Shown: positions 25,713 through 33,653 of the stretch, in pieces
Position numbering within the stretch: position 1 is the first letter of the stretch
How the letters are laid out: each line of letters begins with the position of its first letter
Assembly (NCBI GenBank): GCA_964496495.1
Contig: CAZBZU010000004.1
Span: 74,839 to 138,838 of the forward strand
DNA: 64,000 bases
Direction: 5' to 3'
Origin: JASBRS01 sp964496495
GTDB taxonomy: Bacteria; Deinococcota; Deinococci; Deinococcales; Trueperaceae
Program-made: the position numbers and the translations under genes
The notes under the pieces: generated by a model
Told to the model about the DNA's origin: nothing
Seen by the model: only the letters and a program-made list of their open reading frames with translations
Database searches by the model: none

Positions 25713-26489
25713 ATGGGGCCCATCCTAACGGAACAGCGAGGGGCCGTCCGTATCCTCACCCTGAACCGCCCGGAGGCTCGCAACGCTCTCAGCCGCGCCA
25801 TGCGCTCGGCGCTGGGGGCGGGGCTGCGCGAGGCCGCCGACGATCCCGGCACCGCTGCGTTGGTGCTGACGGGCGCGGGCGACGCGTTCTGCGCGGGGCT
25901 CGACCTGCGCGAGCTGGAGGCCAGCGCGGGGGCCGGCTCCGCGGCCAAACGTGCGGACTCGCGCGCCCTCGCCGACCTACTGCTGCAGCTCGCCACCCTG
26001 CCCAAGCCGGTGGTGGCGGCCGTCAACGGCCCTGCGGTGGCGGGCGGGGCGGGGCTGGTGGGCGCCTGCGACCTGGCCGTCATGGCCGAGAACGCCCGCA
26101 TCGGCTACACGGAGGCCCGCATCGGCTTCGTGGCCGCGTTGGTGTCCGTGTTCCTGGTGCGTCAGGTGGGTGACAAGCACGCCCGCGACCTGCTCCTGAG
26201 CGCGCGCCTGGTCCCCGCCGACGAAGCGGCGGCCATGGGGCTGGTGAACGAGGTGAGTGCCGCCGGCGCGGCACTCGACACGGCGGTGGCGCGGGCCGAG
26301 CGGCTGGCCGCAAACGCACCGAGCTCGCTGGCCATGACCAAGGCGCTGCTCACCAGCGTGGCGTCCATGAGCGTGGAGGACGGGCTGCGGTACGCCGTCG
26401 AGGCGAACGCGCTGGCGCGCGAGACCGACGACCTGCGCGAGGGAGTGCGCGCCTTCCTCGAGAAGCGCCAGCCGCGGTGGCGCCGCTAG
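25713..26489 (+). CDS. Enoyl-CoA hydratase/isomerase family protein
   Basis: This is a 258-residue crotonase-fold enzyme. The oxyanion-hole strands are visible as LTGAGDAFCAGLDLREL near residue 60 and NGPAVAGGAGLVGACDLAVMAE near residue 110. The usual glutamate-containing segment is IGYTEARIGFVAAL. Members hydrate or isomerise enoyl-CoA esters in fatty-acid or amino-acid breakdown. After that segment, LVSVFLVRQVG replaces the common GGTQRL-type sequence, so the exact reaction is uncertain. The start follows a TACAAT box at leaderless spacing; frame continuation upstream is spurious. It is not in an operon with other beta-oxidation genes. Confidence 0.9.
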   Translation: MGPILTEQRGAVRILTLNRPEARNALSRAMRSALGAGLREAADDPGTAALVLTGAGDAFCAGLDLRELEASAGAGSAAKRADSRALADLLLQLATLPKPVVAAVNGPAVAGGAGLVGACDLAVMAENARIGYTEARIGFVAALVSVFLVRQVGDKHARDLLLSARLVPADEAAAMGLVNEVSAAGAALDTAVARAERLAANAPSSLAMTKALLTSVASMSVEDGLRYAVEANALARETDDLREGVRAFLEKRQPRWRR

Positions 26490-26523
26490 CGCCCGCGCGC
26501 TTGACCCGGGAGCCGAAGCCCCC

Positions 26524-26529
26524 TACGAT
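26524..26529 (+). promoter_or_regulatory. Leaderless-type -10 (TACGAT) upstream of the ddl micro-ORF
   Basis: TACGAT ends 7 nt before an ATG at 26537 that opens an 11-codon reading frame. The start site would fall at the edge of the palindrome at 26537-26553. Confidence 0.5.
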
Positions 26530-26536
26530 GGTGTCG

Positions 26537-26553
26537 ATGTGTAAGTTACACAT
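26537..26553. promoter_or_regulatory. Perfect 17-bp palindrome, operator candidate
   Basis: ATGTGTAAGTTACACAT is a perfect inverted repeat with 8-bp arms around a central G. It lies at the predicted transcription start of the ddl message. Its form is that of a dimeric repressor site. It does not match the Deinococcus RDRM consensus as I recall it, and I cannot assign a regulator. Confidence 0.6.
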
Positions 26554-26572
26554 GGCGGCGAGGCCGGGATGA
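26537..26572 (+). CDS. Putative 11-codon leader ORF coupled to ddl
   Basis: ATG at 26537 starts MCKLHMAARPG and the TGA overlaps the ddl ATG as ATGA. A -10 box sits at leaderless distance. It could deliver ribosomes to ddl by termination-reinitiation. It is short, so chance is a real alternative. There is no amino-acid run that would suggest classical attenuation. Confidence 0.35.
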   Translation: MCKLHMAARPG

Positions 26573-27648
26573 CACCGCCTCGGCCGCCACGGGTGCTGCT
26601 GCTCTGCGGAGGCAGGTCCGAAGAGCACGAGGTGTCGCTGGCGTCCGCCCGCTCGGTCCTGGAGGCGGTGGACGGCGCCCTCGACGTCACCCCGCTCATC
26701 ATCGATCGCAGCGGCCGTCTGCTGTCGCCCGCGGCCACCAGGCGCGTGCTCGGCGCGCCGGCGGCCACCGCCGCGGGGGCCGAGGGCGGCGATGCCGCCC
26801 TGAGCCCGCCGGCCCCCGTCCCGGGGGAGAACCTGGCCTCCGCGTTCGCCCGGCTGCGCGATCAGGGGTTCGACGTGGTGTTCCCGCTGTTGCACGGCCC
26901 CTACGGCGAGGACGGCAGCGTCCAGGGCCTGCTCCGGTTGTCGGGGCTGCCCTTCGTCGGCTCGGATGTGCTGGGCAGCGCCGTGGCCATGGACAAGCTC
27001 ATGATGAAGGCGGTGTTCGCCGCCCACGGGTTCGCCCAGGTCGGCTACGGCGGCGTCGGCCGCGCCGAGTGGCGGCGCGACCGCGCCGGCGTGATCGCAC
27101 GGCTCTCGGAGCTGGCCTGGCCGCGGTTCGTGAAGCCGGCCAACCTCGGCTCGAGCATCGGCGTGCGCCGGGTGGAGACGCGCGGTGCGCTGGACGGCGC
27201 CATCGACGCCGCCTTCGCCTTCGACCGCCGCGTGATCGTGGAGGAAGGCGTGGAGGGCGCCCGCGAGCTGGAGGTGGCGGTGCTGGGCAACGATGCGCCC
27301 GTGGCCAGCCCGCCCGGCGAGATCCGCTTCGCCTCCGAGTTCTACGATTACGACACCAAGTACACCGACGGCCGCTCCGAGCTGCTGATCCCGGCACCCG
27401 TGCCGGCCGACACCGCAGAGCGGGCGCGCCGCCTCGCCCTGCGAGCCTTCGCTGTCCTGGACGCGGCCGGCCTGGCTCGCGTGGACTTCCTCTACCGCGA
27501 GGCCGACGGTGCGCTGTTCCTCAACGAGCTCAACACCATCCCGGGCTTCACGCGTCACAGCATGTACCCCAAGCTCGTCCAGGCGATGGGCATCGGCTAC
27601 GGGGAGCTCATCGAGCGACTGGTGACGCTCGCCTGCGAGACGCGCTGA
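26569..27648 (+). CDS. ddl: D-alanine--D-alanine ligase
   Basis: Ddl joins two D-alanines with ATP for the peptidoglycan stem peptide, in the cytoplasm. The 359-residue length and ATP-grasp architecture fit. The N-terminal domain has VLLLCGGRSEEHEVSLASARSVL. The middle has LLHGPYGEDGSVQGLLRLSGLPFVGS and WPRFVKPANLGSSIGVRRVE. The C-terminus has the Mg-binding NELNTIPGFTRHSMYPKLVQ. The length and insert near residue 60-85 resemble the longer group that includes VanA-type ligases, but depsipeptide specificity cannot be judged from this. The ATG overlaps the stop of a short upstream ORF. Confidence 0.95.
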   Translation: MTPPRPPRVLLLCGGRSEEHEVSLASARSVLEAVDGALDVTPLIIDRSGRLLSPAATRRVLGAPAATAAGAEGGDAALSPPAPVPGENLASAFARLRDQGFDVVFPLLHGPYGEDGSVQGLLRLSGLPFVGSDVLGSAVAMDKLMMKAVFAAHGFAQVGYGGVGRAEWRRDRAGVIARLSELAWPRFVKPANLGSSIGVRRVETRGALDGAIDAAFAFDRRVIVEEGVEGARELEVAVLGNDAPVASPPGEIRFASEFYDYDTKYTDGRSELLIPAPVPADTAERARRLALRAFAVLDAAGLARVDFLYREADGALFLNELNTIPGFTRHSMYPKLVQAMGIGYGELIERLVTLACETR

Positions 27649-27690
27649 GGCGCCGGCAGCGGCGGCCGGCGCGGCCCTGACGCCGGCCTT

Positions 27691-27698
27691 GCTATAAT
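27691..27698 (+). promoter_or_regulatory. Extended -10 (TGCTATAAT) upstream of the HNH endonuclease gene
   Basis: TTGC-TATAAT is the best -10 match in the window. It lies about 150 nt before the GTG at 27848, so the transcript would have a long leader (27705-27847) that contains an unassigned open frame. Confidence 0.6.
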
Positions 27699-27847
27699 CC
27701 GCGCAACGTCACCGGGAGGTACTTGCCGCCGCGCGCCCAACCGACAACCCCGCGTTTCTCAGCAGCGAGCCGACCGCCGGGCCGCCATCCGACGCCGGAG
27801 GCGCCACTGGCATTGCCACTCCACTCCTCAACGTCAACAGCGCCCGC

Positions 27848-28336
27848 GTGCTGATCCTCAACGCGAGCTTCGAGCCGCTGCACGTCTGCTCCGTGAAGCG
27901 AGCCGTGGGCCTGCTCATGCACGAGGTGGCGGAGCGCGTGGAGGACGGCGACAAGGTGCTCCGCTCGGTCGCTCACACCTTCCCGGTTCCGAGCGTGGTG
28001 CGCCTCAAGCGCTTCGTGAAGCGTCCCTTCCGGCACCGCGTGGCGTTCAACCGGCGCAACGTCTTCAAGCGCGACGAGCACACCTGCCAGTACTGCGGCG
28101 AGCGCAGCAACGACCTCACGCTCGACCACGTGGTGCCGCGCAGCCGTGGCGGCGCCACCAACTGGGACAACGTGGTGGCCTGCTGCAAGCGTTGCAACGC
28201 CCGCAAGCGCGACCGCACCCCAGTCGAGGCTGGCATGGCCCTGAGACGCCGCCCGTTCGCCCCGCGCTTCATCTTCTCCAGCGCCTACGGCGTGCTGCCG
28301 GACATCGACCCGATCTGGGAGAAGTACCTGCCCTGA
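27848..28336 (+). CDS. HNH endonuclease
   Basis: This is a 162-residue protein with a C-terminal HNH nuclease domain. The zinc cysteines and HNH residues are in the block starting CQYCGERSNDLTLDHVVPRS and continuing through NWDNVVACCKRCNARKRDR. The N-terminal half (LILNASFEPLHVCSVKRAVGLL) matches a widespread HNH subfamily whose role is unclear but which is often a chromosomal, non-mobile gene. I use the GTG at 27848. The reading frame stays open for 130 nt upstream without ATG or GTG, so the true N-terminus could be longer or use a rare start. Confidence 0.88.
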   Translation: MLILNASFEPLHVCSVKRAVGLLMHEVAERVEDGDKVLRSVAHTFPVPSVVRLKRFVKRPFRHRVAFNRRNVFKRDEHTCQYCGERSNDLTLDHVVPRSRGGATNWDNVVACCKRCNARKRDRTPVEAGMALRRRPFAPRFIFSSAYGVLPDIDPIWEKYLP

Positions 28337-28343
28337 CGGGCGC

Positions 28344-28706
28344 TCAGATACGGCGCAGCGAGCGCTCGTCGCGGAACACGCGCGAGAGCACGGCGCTGAT
28401 GACGCTGAGCACCAGGGCGCCCAGCACCGCCCCCCAGAAGCCGCTGACCGCGAGAGGTGTGAGCGCCGCCACCACGGCGATCGCGAGGGCGTTCACCAGC
28501 AGCAGGAACAGCCCGAAGGTCATCACCGTGAACGGCAGCGTCAGCAGCACCATCAGAGGCCGCACCACGGCGTTCACCAGCCCCAGCACCAGGGCGGCCA
28601 CCAGCAACGCCCCCAGCGTGAGCGGCACGATGCTGAGCCCCACGTGGAGCTGCACGGTCAACCACAAGGCGAGGGCGTTGAGGCCCCAGCGGATCAGCAG
28701 GTTCAT
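28344..28706 (-). CDS. YvlD-like / phage holin family membrane protein
   Basis: This is a 120-residue membrane protein with four hydrophobic helices and the family pattern MNLLIRWGLNALALWLTVQL, then LVLGLVNAVVRPLMVLLTLP. It belongs to the Phage_holin_4_2/YvlD group, small membrane proteins found in most bacterial chromosomes. Despite the name they are not normally prophage genes, and no phage genes are nearby. Bacillus YvlD is linked to envelope stress. It is transcribed from its own leaderless-type promoter and faces the HNH gene convergently, 7 nt apart. Confidence 0.88.
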   Translation of the reverse strand: MNLLIRWGLNALALWLTVQLHVGLSIVPLTLGALLVAALVLGLVNAVVRPLMVLLTLPFTVMTFGLFLLLVNALAIAVVAALTPLAVSGFWGAVLGALVLSVISAVLSRVFRDERSLRRI

Positions 28707-28712
28707 GCGGCG

Positions 28713-28718
28713 AGTATA
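28713..28718 (-). promoter_or_regulatory. Leaderless-type -10 (TATACT) of the YvlD-like gene
   Basis: On the minus strand TATACT ends 6 nt before the ATG at 28706; no ribosome site precedes the ATG. Confidence 0.7.
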
Positions 28719-28736
28719 CGCAGCGCGCCGAGCGTG

Positions 28737-29627
28737 TCAGCCCGGCGGACGCACCAGCACCGCGTAGCGCTCCACCACCTCGAAGCCGAGCGACATCAGG
28801 ATATCGATGAGCTTGGGGTCCCTCACGCTCAGCTCCGACTCCACGCTCCCGAAGGGGCTCACCGCGGCGAGCTCGTGAAGGGTCGACACCAGCAGGCGCC
28901 TGAGCATCTCCGAGGAGTCGCGGTGCTCCTGGAGCACCCCGACGCCTGCCATGCCGTAGCGGGCGTCCAGGCCCCGGCGATCGGCCCCGCAAAGGGCGTA
29001 GCCGACAGCCTCCTGATCGAGCGTCTCGCGCGCCATGAACCAGAGCTCGGGCCGGAACGGCCCGTAGCGGCGCTTCAGGTAGGCCCAGGCGCGATCGCTG
29101 ATGCGGCGGGCCTCGGCGCGCTGCACCAGCTCACGGAAGGCGCGGTCGCCCTCGGGCGCCCACGACTCGAGCACCAGCGGCGTGCCGAGCGGCGGCACAT
29201 CCGCAAGCTGGAAGCGCACCCGCCGCACCTCGTCCGCCTCGAAGCCGAGTCCCGCCAGCACCTGCTCGAGCTCCCGCGCAGGACCCGCCGGCACGGCGTG
29301 CAGCGGCGCCACCGCCGCCTCGTGGGGGTGACGGCGCAGCAGCTCCGCCACCAGCCCACGCAGCGCCTCCAGGTCGCCGCCGTGCCAGGCGCTCACCAGC
29401 GTCAGCGTCTGGTCGTCGTCGTCCTGGCCGGGCGCCTTCACGTACACGCCGGCGACGGGCTCGCCCCCGTCGTCCAGCTGCACGAAGCAGCGTGCGGCCT
29501 CGCCCGAGGGGTCCTCGAAACGGGGAGCCAGACGCTGCGACAGGCCTCGCGGATCGCTGTGGCCGAGGTAGGCCACCGCTCGGCTGATGAACCAGGCGAG
29601 CTCGTCGGGGAGCAGGCTGCGGATCAC
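28737..29627 (-). CDS. GNAT family N-acetyltransferase (296 aa)
   Basis: This is a 296-residue protein with GNAT-like character in its second half. ELWFMARETLDQEAVGYALCGADRRGLDARYGMAGVGVLQEHRDSS is a beta-sheet region followed by an acetyl-CoA-type loop. It then reads EMLRRLLVSTLHELAAVSPFGSVESELS and MSLGFEVVERYAVLV. The first half could be a second, degenerate GNAT domain (FVQLDDGGEPVAGVYVKAPG). Substrate is unknown. It has its own promoter with leaderless spacing and a GTG start. Only the fold is supported. Confidence 0.65.
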   Translation of the reverse strand: MIRSLLPDELAWFISRAVAYLGHSDPRGLSQRLAPRFEDPSGEAARCFVQLDDGGEPVAGVYVKAPGQDDDDQTLTLVSAWHGGDLEALRGLVAELLRRHPHEAAVAPLHAVPAGPARELEQVLAGLGFEADEVRRVRFQLADVPPLGTPLVLESWAPEGDRAFRELVQRAEARRISDRAWAYLKRRYGPFRPELWFMARETLDQEAVGYALCGADRRGLDARYGMAGVGVLQEHRDSSEMLRRLLVSTLHELAAVSPFGSVESELSVRDPKLIDILMSLGFEVVERYAVLVRPPG

Positions 29628-29635
29628 GCTCCGTC

Positions 29636-29641
29636 AGTCTA
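29636..29641 (-). promoter_or_regulatory. Leaderless-type -10 (TAGACT) of the 29627 GNAT gene
   Basis: On the minus strand TAGACT ends 8 nt before the GTG at 29627. Confidence 0.55.
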
Positions 29642-29793
29642 ACCGATGCCGCTGGACTCTCCGGCGCCGCACCGGGACCGTTGTCCCGGTTGGGCGCAGC
29701 GCCCGCCTGAAGGACGCCCCGGGGCCCGGTATGGTGGTGCGAGTTCACGCTTCGCGGGCGCGGGCGACACCGCGCCGGAAGGGGGAGGGTCGC

Positions 29794-30984
29794 ATGCGAG
29801 CCTTCAAGTACGTGGTGTTCGGCGTCGCGCTCCTGGGTGCCATGGCCTGGGCCCAGACGATCACCTTCGGCACGTCGCTGGAGCTGACCGGCAGCCTCGC
29901 CAACACCGGGCGCTACTACAAGGACGCCTTCAACATGGCGATCGACACCATCAACCAGCAGGGCGGGGTGACCGTGGGCGGGACGACCTACAAGCTCGCC
30001 CTCAAGGTGCTCGACAACCAGTCCGACAACAACCTGGCCGTGCGACAGTACACCCAGCTGCTGACGCAGGACAAGGTCGACTTCCTGCTCGGGCCCTACG
30101 CCAGCGACTTCGTGCTGGTCACCTCCGCCGTGTCCGAGAAGTACCAGGTGCCGATGATCGAGGGCGGCGGCGCCTCGGGTCAGATCTTCAGCCGCGGCTA
30201 CAAGTACGTCTTCGGGACGCTTCCGGCCGCGGGCGACTACTTCAAGAGCACCATCGACATGATGGCCAAGCTGAACCCGCCGGTGAAGACCGTCGCCGTG
30301 CTCTACGCGGACGATTCCTTCGATACCAGCGTGGCCGAAGGTACGACGAACCTCGCGAAGAACGCCGGCCTCGACGTCGTGATCAACGAACGCTACAGCA
30401 GCAACGCCTCGGACTTCAGCACCATCCTCTCGCAGCTCAAGAGCAAGAACCCCGACGCCGTGCTGGTCGCGGGCCACGAGACCGAGGCGCTCAACTTCAT
30501 CCGTCAGGCGAAGAGCCTCAACTTCAGCCCCAAGATGTACTCCTTCACCGTGGGCGTGCCCACCTCGGACTTCCGCAAGGCGCTGGGCAACGACGCCAAC
30601 TACGCTTTCGGCATGACCTCGTGGCTGCCGCTGGCAAGCAACAAGGACCCGTACTTCGGCGACGCCGCGCAGTTCGCCAAGGCGTACCAGCAGCGCTTCG
30701 GCTACGCCCCGGACTACCACGCCGCCTCCGGCGTGGCGGACGTCGAAGCGTTCGTGAAGGCCTTCGAGGCGGCCGGCAGCCTGAAGCCCCAGGCCGTGCG
30801 CGATGCCATCGCCAAGGTGAGCTTCGACAGCCTCTACGGCCACGTGAAGTTCGGCGCCAACGGGCAGATCTCCCTGCCGCAGACGGTGGTCCAGGTGCAG
30901 AACGGCAACCTGGAGGCCATCTTCAACGGCGCCAGCTTCGAGACCCAGCCGCAGTACCCGATGCCGGCCTGGAGCTCCCGCTAG
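29794..30984 (+). CDS. Branched-chain amino acid ABC transporter substrate-binding protein
   Basis: This is a 396-residue periplasmic binding protein of the LivJ/LivK (type I) family. The signal peptide is MRAFKYVVFGVALLGAMAWA with cleavage before QTITFG. The mature N-terminus TSLELTGSLANTGRYYKDAF and the segment TQLLTQDKVDFLLGPYASDF are typical of amino-acid/amide receptors. Aromatic residues near the C-terminus (GYAPDYHAASGVADVEAFV) are also family-like. The ligand could be Leu/Ile/Val, another amino acid, urea or an amide. A strong GGGGGAGGG site precedes the ATG. It leads the livHMGF genes and is separated from them by a hairpin. Confidence 0.9.
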   Translation: MRAFKYVVFGVALLGAMAWAQTITFGTSLELTGSLANTGRYYKDAFNMAIDTINQQGGVTVGGTTYKLALKVLDNQSDNNLAVRQYTQLLTQDKVDFLLGPYASDFVLVTSAVSEKYQVPMIEGGGASGQIFSRGYKYVFGTLPAAGDYFKSTIDMMAKLNPPVKTVAVLYADDSFDTSVAEGTTNLAKNAGLDVVINERYSSNASDFSTILSQLKSKNPDAVLVAGHETEALNFIRQAKSLNFSPKMYSFTVGVPTSDFRKALGNDANYAFGMTSWLPLASNKDPYFGDAAQFAKAYQQRFGYAPDYHAASGVADVEAFVKAFEAAGSLKPQAVRDAIAKVSFDSLYGHVKFGANGQISLPQTVVQVQNGNLEAIFNGASFETQPQYPMPAWSSR

Positions 30985-31007
30985 CCACCGGCGCTCGAAG
31001 CGAGACC

Positions 31008-31038
31008 ATGCGGCCCGTCCGTCCAGGGCGGGCCGCAT
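31008..31038 (+). terminator. Hairpin between the binding-protein gene and livH
   Basis: ATGCGGCCCG pairs with CGGGCCGCAT around an 11-nt loop, 24 nt after the binding-protein stop. There is no U-tract. It probably stabilises or partly ends the binding-protein message. Confidence 0.55.
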
Positions 31039-31108
31039 CTGTATCGAACCGGGTCCAGGAGCGGCGGCCGGCCCTCACCGATGCGGTACCATCGCTCAGG
31101 AGTCCAGC

Positions 31109-31969
31109 TTGGTCACGATCCAGGTTCTCTCCAACGGCATCCTGCTGGGCGGGTTGTACGCGCTGGTGGCCCTCGGCCTGGCGCTGGTGTGGGGCGTGCT
31201 CGACATCATCAACCTCGCCCACGGCGCGTTCATCATGCTCGGCGGCTACATCGCCTACTACCTCTTCACCGGGCTCGGCCTCGATCCCTTCGCCAGCCTG
31301 CCGCTCGTCATGCTCGTCATGTTCGTGGTCGGCTACGCCATCCAGTGGGGCCTGCTCAACCTCCTGGTCAAGGCCCCCATGTTCAACATGCTGCTGGTGA
31401 CCTTCGGCATCGACGTGGTGCTGACGTACCTGGCCCAGATCCTGTTCTCCGCCGACCTCCGCGCGATACGTCCTGCTTATGCCGGCAGCAACTTCACGGT
31501 CCTGGGCGTCACCATCCCGGTGGCCAACCTTGCCGCATTCCTGGTGGCGCTGCTCCTGACGGGACTGCTCGCGCTGTTCCTGCAGCGGCAACGCTGGGGC
31601 CGCGCCATCCGCGCCACCGCTCAGAACCTGGGGGCCGCCCGCCTCCACGGGGTGCCCCCCCGCTTCGCCTACGCCCTCACCTTCGGCATCGGCGCGGCGC
31701 TCGCAGGCGCCGCCGGCACCCTCTACGGGGTTGTGGCGCAGCTCACGCCGTACATCGGTGTGCCCCTCACCGCCAAGTCGTTCGCCATCGCCATCATCGG
31801 CGGCCTCGACAACCCCCTGGGTGTCGTCGTCGGCGGGCTGGTCCTGGGGCTGGCCGAGGCATTCGGCAGCCTCTGGCTGGGGCCGACCTACCGGGACGCG
31901 GTGAGCCTGGGCTTGCTGGTGCTGGTCCTGATCGTCAGGCCCAAAGGCATCCTCGGGAGGACGGCGTGA
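31109..31969 (+). CDS. livH: Branched-chain amino acid ABC transporter permease LivH
   Basis: This is a 286-residue inner-membrane permease with about eight hydrophobic segments. Family marks are LSNGILLGGLYALVALGLAL at the N-terminus, GVLDIINLAHGAFIMLGGYIAYYL, and AIIGGLDNPLGVVVGGLVLGLAEAF near the C-terminus. The start is a TTG preceded by AGGAG 8 nt upstream, clearly the best initiation site. The stop overlaps livM as GTGA. It forms the channel with LivM. Confidence 0.95.
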   Translation: MVTIQVLSNGILLGGLYALVALGLALVWGVLDIINLAHGAFIMLGGYIAYYLFTGLGLDPFASLPLVMLVMFVVGYAIQWGLLNLLVKAPMFNMLLVTFGIDVVLTYLAQILFSADLRAIRPAYAGSNFTVLGVTIPVANLAAFLVALLLTGLLALFLQRQRWGRAIRATAQNLGAARLHGVPPRFAYALTFGIGAALAGAAGTLYGVVAQLTPYIGVPLTAKSFAIAIIGGLDNPLGVVVGGLVLGLAEAFGSLWLGPTYRDAVSLGLLVLVLIVRPKGILGRTA

Positions 31970-32913
31970 GAGCGCTCCCCTGGATCCTCGCGGCGCTCGC
32001 GGCCGCCGCCCTAGCGGTGGTTCCGTTCACGCTCTCGCCCGTGCTCGTCCAGTTCGGCATCAGCACGCTGCTGCTGGCGGTGCTGGCGCAAGGCTGGAAC
32101 ATCATCGGCGGCTTCACCGGCTACGCCTCGTTCGGCAACTCGGTGTTCTACGGGCTCGGTACCTACGGCACCGCCGTGGCCATGACCCAGTTCCACCAGT
32201 CGTTCGCACTGGGCCTCGTGGTCGGCGCCGTGGTGTCGGTCGCCTTCGCGTTGCTGCTGGGGCTGCCCGTGCTGCGGCTGCGCGGCCACTACTTCGCCAT
32301 CACCACCCTGGCACTCTCGGAGGCCGTCGCCGCGATCATCGCCAACCTCGGCATCGCCGGCCGCAACACCGGCCTCATCCTGCCGCTCATCCGCGGCGAC
32401 ACCATGTTCTACGAGCTGAGCCTGGGGTTGATGACGCTCGCCACCCTGACAGTGTGGTGGCTGTCGCGCAGCCGCTTCGGTTTCGGGCTGATCGCCATCC
32501 GCGAGCGCGAGGACGCCGCCGAGGTGATGGGCATTCCCACCACCCGCTACAAGGTGCTGGCCTTCGGTCTGGCGGCGCTCTTCAGCGCCCTCGCGGGCGG
32601 CATCCACGCCTACTGGATCACCTTCATCGACCCGGCCAGCGCCTTCGACATCTCGCTCAACGTGCGCATGATCATCATGGCGGTGTTCGGCGGAGCCGGC
32701 ACGGTCGTCGGGCCCGTCATCGGCGCCTTCCTGCTCTCCGGCGTGGCCGAGGTGCTGTCGTCCACCATCACCGGCGTGGCCAGCCTGTTCTTCGGGCTGG
32801 TCATCATCGCCGCCGTGGTGTTCACGCCCAGCGGCGTGATCAAGGCCATCCAGCGCCTGCCGCGGCGAGGCCTCGCCACCTTCCTCGACGCCGTCAGGGA
32901 GACGCGCCTGTGA
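31966..32913 (+). CDS. livM: Branched-chain amino acid ABC transporter permease LivM
   Basis: This is a 315-residue partner of LivH, with about nine hydrophobic segments. Typical blocks are AQGWNIIGGFTGYASFGNSVFYGLG, LRLRGHYFAITTLALSEAVAAI, and FGLIAIREREDAAEVMGIPTTRYKVLAF, which is the cytoplasmic coupling loop. The GTG start overlaps the livH stop, and the end overlaps livG the same way. The open frame upstream of this GTG is a livH shadow. Confidence 0.95.
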   Translation: MRALPWILAALAAAALAVVPFTLSPVLVQFGISTLLLAVLAQGWNIIGGFTGYASFGNSVFYGLGTYGTAVAMTQFHQSFALGLVVGAVVSVAFALLLGLPVLRLRGHYFAITTLALSEAVAAIIANLGIAGRNTGLILPLIRGDTMFYELSLGLMTLATLTVWWLSRSRFGFGLIAIREREDAAEVMGIPTTRYKVLAFGLAALFSALAGGIHAYWITFIDPASAFDISLNVRMIIMAVFGGAGTVVGPVIGAFLLSGVAEVLSSTITGVASLFFGLVIIAAVVFTPSGVIKAIQRLPRRGLATFLDAVRETRL

Positions 32914-33653
32914 CGGCCGCCTCGGCGCCATTGTTCGAGGCGCGCGCGGTGAGCAAGCGCTTCGCCGGTCTGCTGGCGCTCTCGAACGTGAGCTTCCAGC
33001 AGCGCGAGGGCGAGATCCTCGGCCTCATCGGGCCCAACGGGGCCGGCAAGACCACCCTCATCAACCTGATCAGCGGTACCCTCGAGCCGACCAGCGGCAC
33101 CCTCCTCTTCGAGGGGCGCCCGCTCAAGGGCCTGGCTCCGTTCCGCCGCGCCCATCTGGGCATCGGGCGGACCTTCCAGATCATGAAGCCCTTCCCGGGG
33201 CTGAGCGTGCTGCAGAACGTCACCGCCGGCGCGCTGTTCGGCCGCCTGCCGGAGCGGGAGATGGCCGGGGCGCGCGAGGCCGCCGCGCACTGGTTGGCGT
33301 TCGTCGGCCTGGGAGACAAGCTGGCGCAACCCGCGGACGCCCTGGGCGGGCCCGACCGCAAGCGCCTGGAGCTGGCCAAGGCGCTGGCCCTCCAACCCAA
33401 GTTCCTGCTTCTCGACGAGGTGATGGCCGGGCTGAACGCCGTGGAGATCGACGAGGTGGTGGCACTCATCCGCCGCATCCGTGACGGCGGCACCACCATC
33501 CTGGTGATCGAGCACGTGGTGAAGGCCATCCGCCAGCTCTCCGACCGCCTGCTGGTGCTGCAGTACGGCGAGCTCATCGCCGAGGGCACTGCCGAGGCGG
33601 TGCTGGACGACCCCAAGGTGATAGAGGCGTACCTCGGCCGGAGCCGGCACTGA
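32910..33653 (+). CDS. livG: Branched-chain amino acid ABC transporter ATP-binding protein LivG
   Basis: This is a 247-residue ATPase with Walker A GPNGAGKTTLINLISG near residue 43, Q-loop FQIMKPFPGLSVLQNV, and Walker B FLLLDEVMAGLN. The signature region reads LGGPDRKRLELAKAL, so it belongs to the LivG clade with a DRKRLE motif rather than LSGGQ. The H-loop is ILVIEHVVKAI. The GTG start overlaps livM by 4 nt; the stop overlaps livF by 1 nt. Confidence 0.95.
   Translation: MTAASAPLFEARAVSKRFAGLLALSNVSFQQREGEILGLIGPNGAGKTTLINLISGTLEPTSGTLLFEGRPLKGLAPFRRAHLGIGRTFQIMKPFPGLSVLQNVTAGALFGRLPEREMAGAREAAAHWLAFVGLGDKLAQPADALGGPDRKRLELAKALALQPKFLLLDEVMAGLNAVEIDEVVALIRRIRDGGTTILVIEHVVKAIRQLSDRLLVLQYGELIAEGTAEAVLDDPKVIEAYLGRSRH

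Noticed and set aside
27848..28336. HNH as mobile/homing endonuclease or defence gene
   Set aside because: The subfamily is a common stand-alone chromosomal gene, with no intron, methylase or defence partner around it.
28344..28706. Prophage remnant (holin name)
   Set aside because: YvlD-type proteins are chromosomal; no other phage gene is near.
32910..33653. Abnormal ABC signature in LivG
   Set aside because: The DRKRLELAKAL and DEVMAGL pattern appears, from memory, to be normal for one LivG clade.
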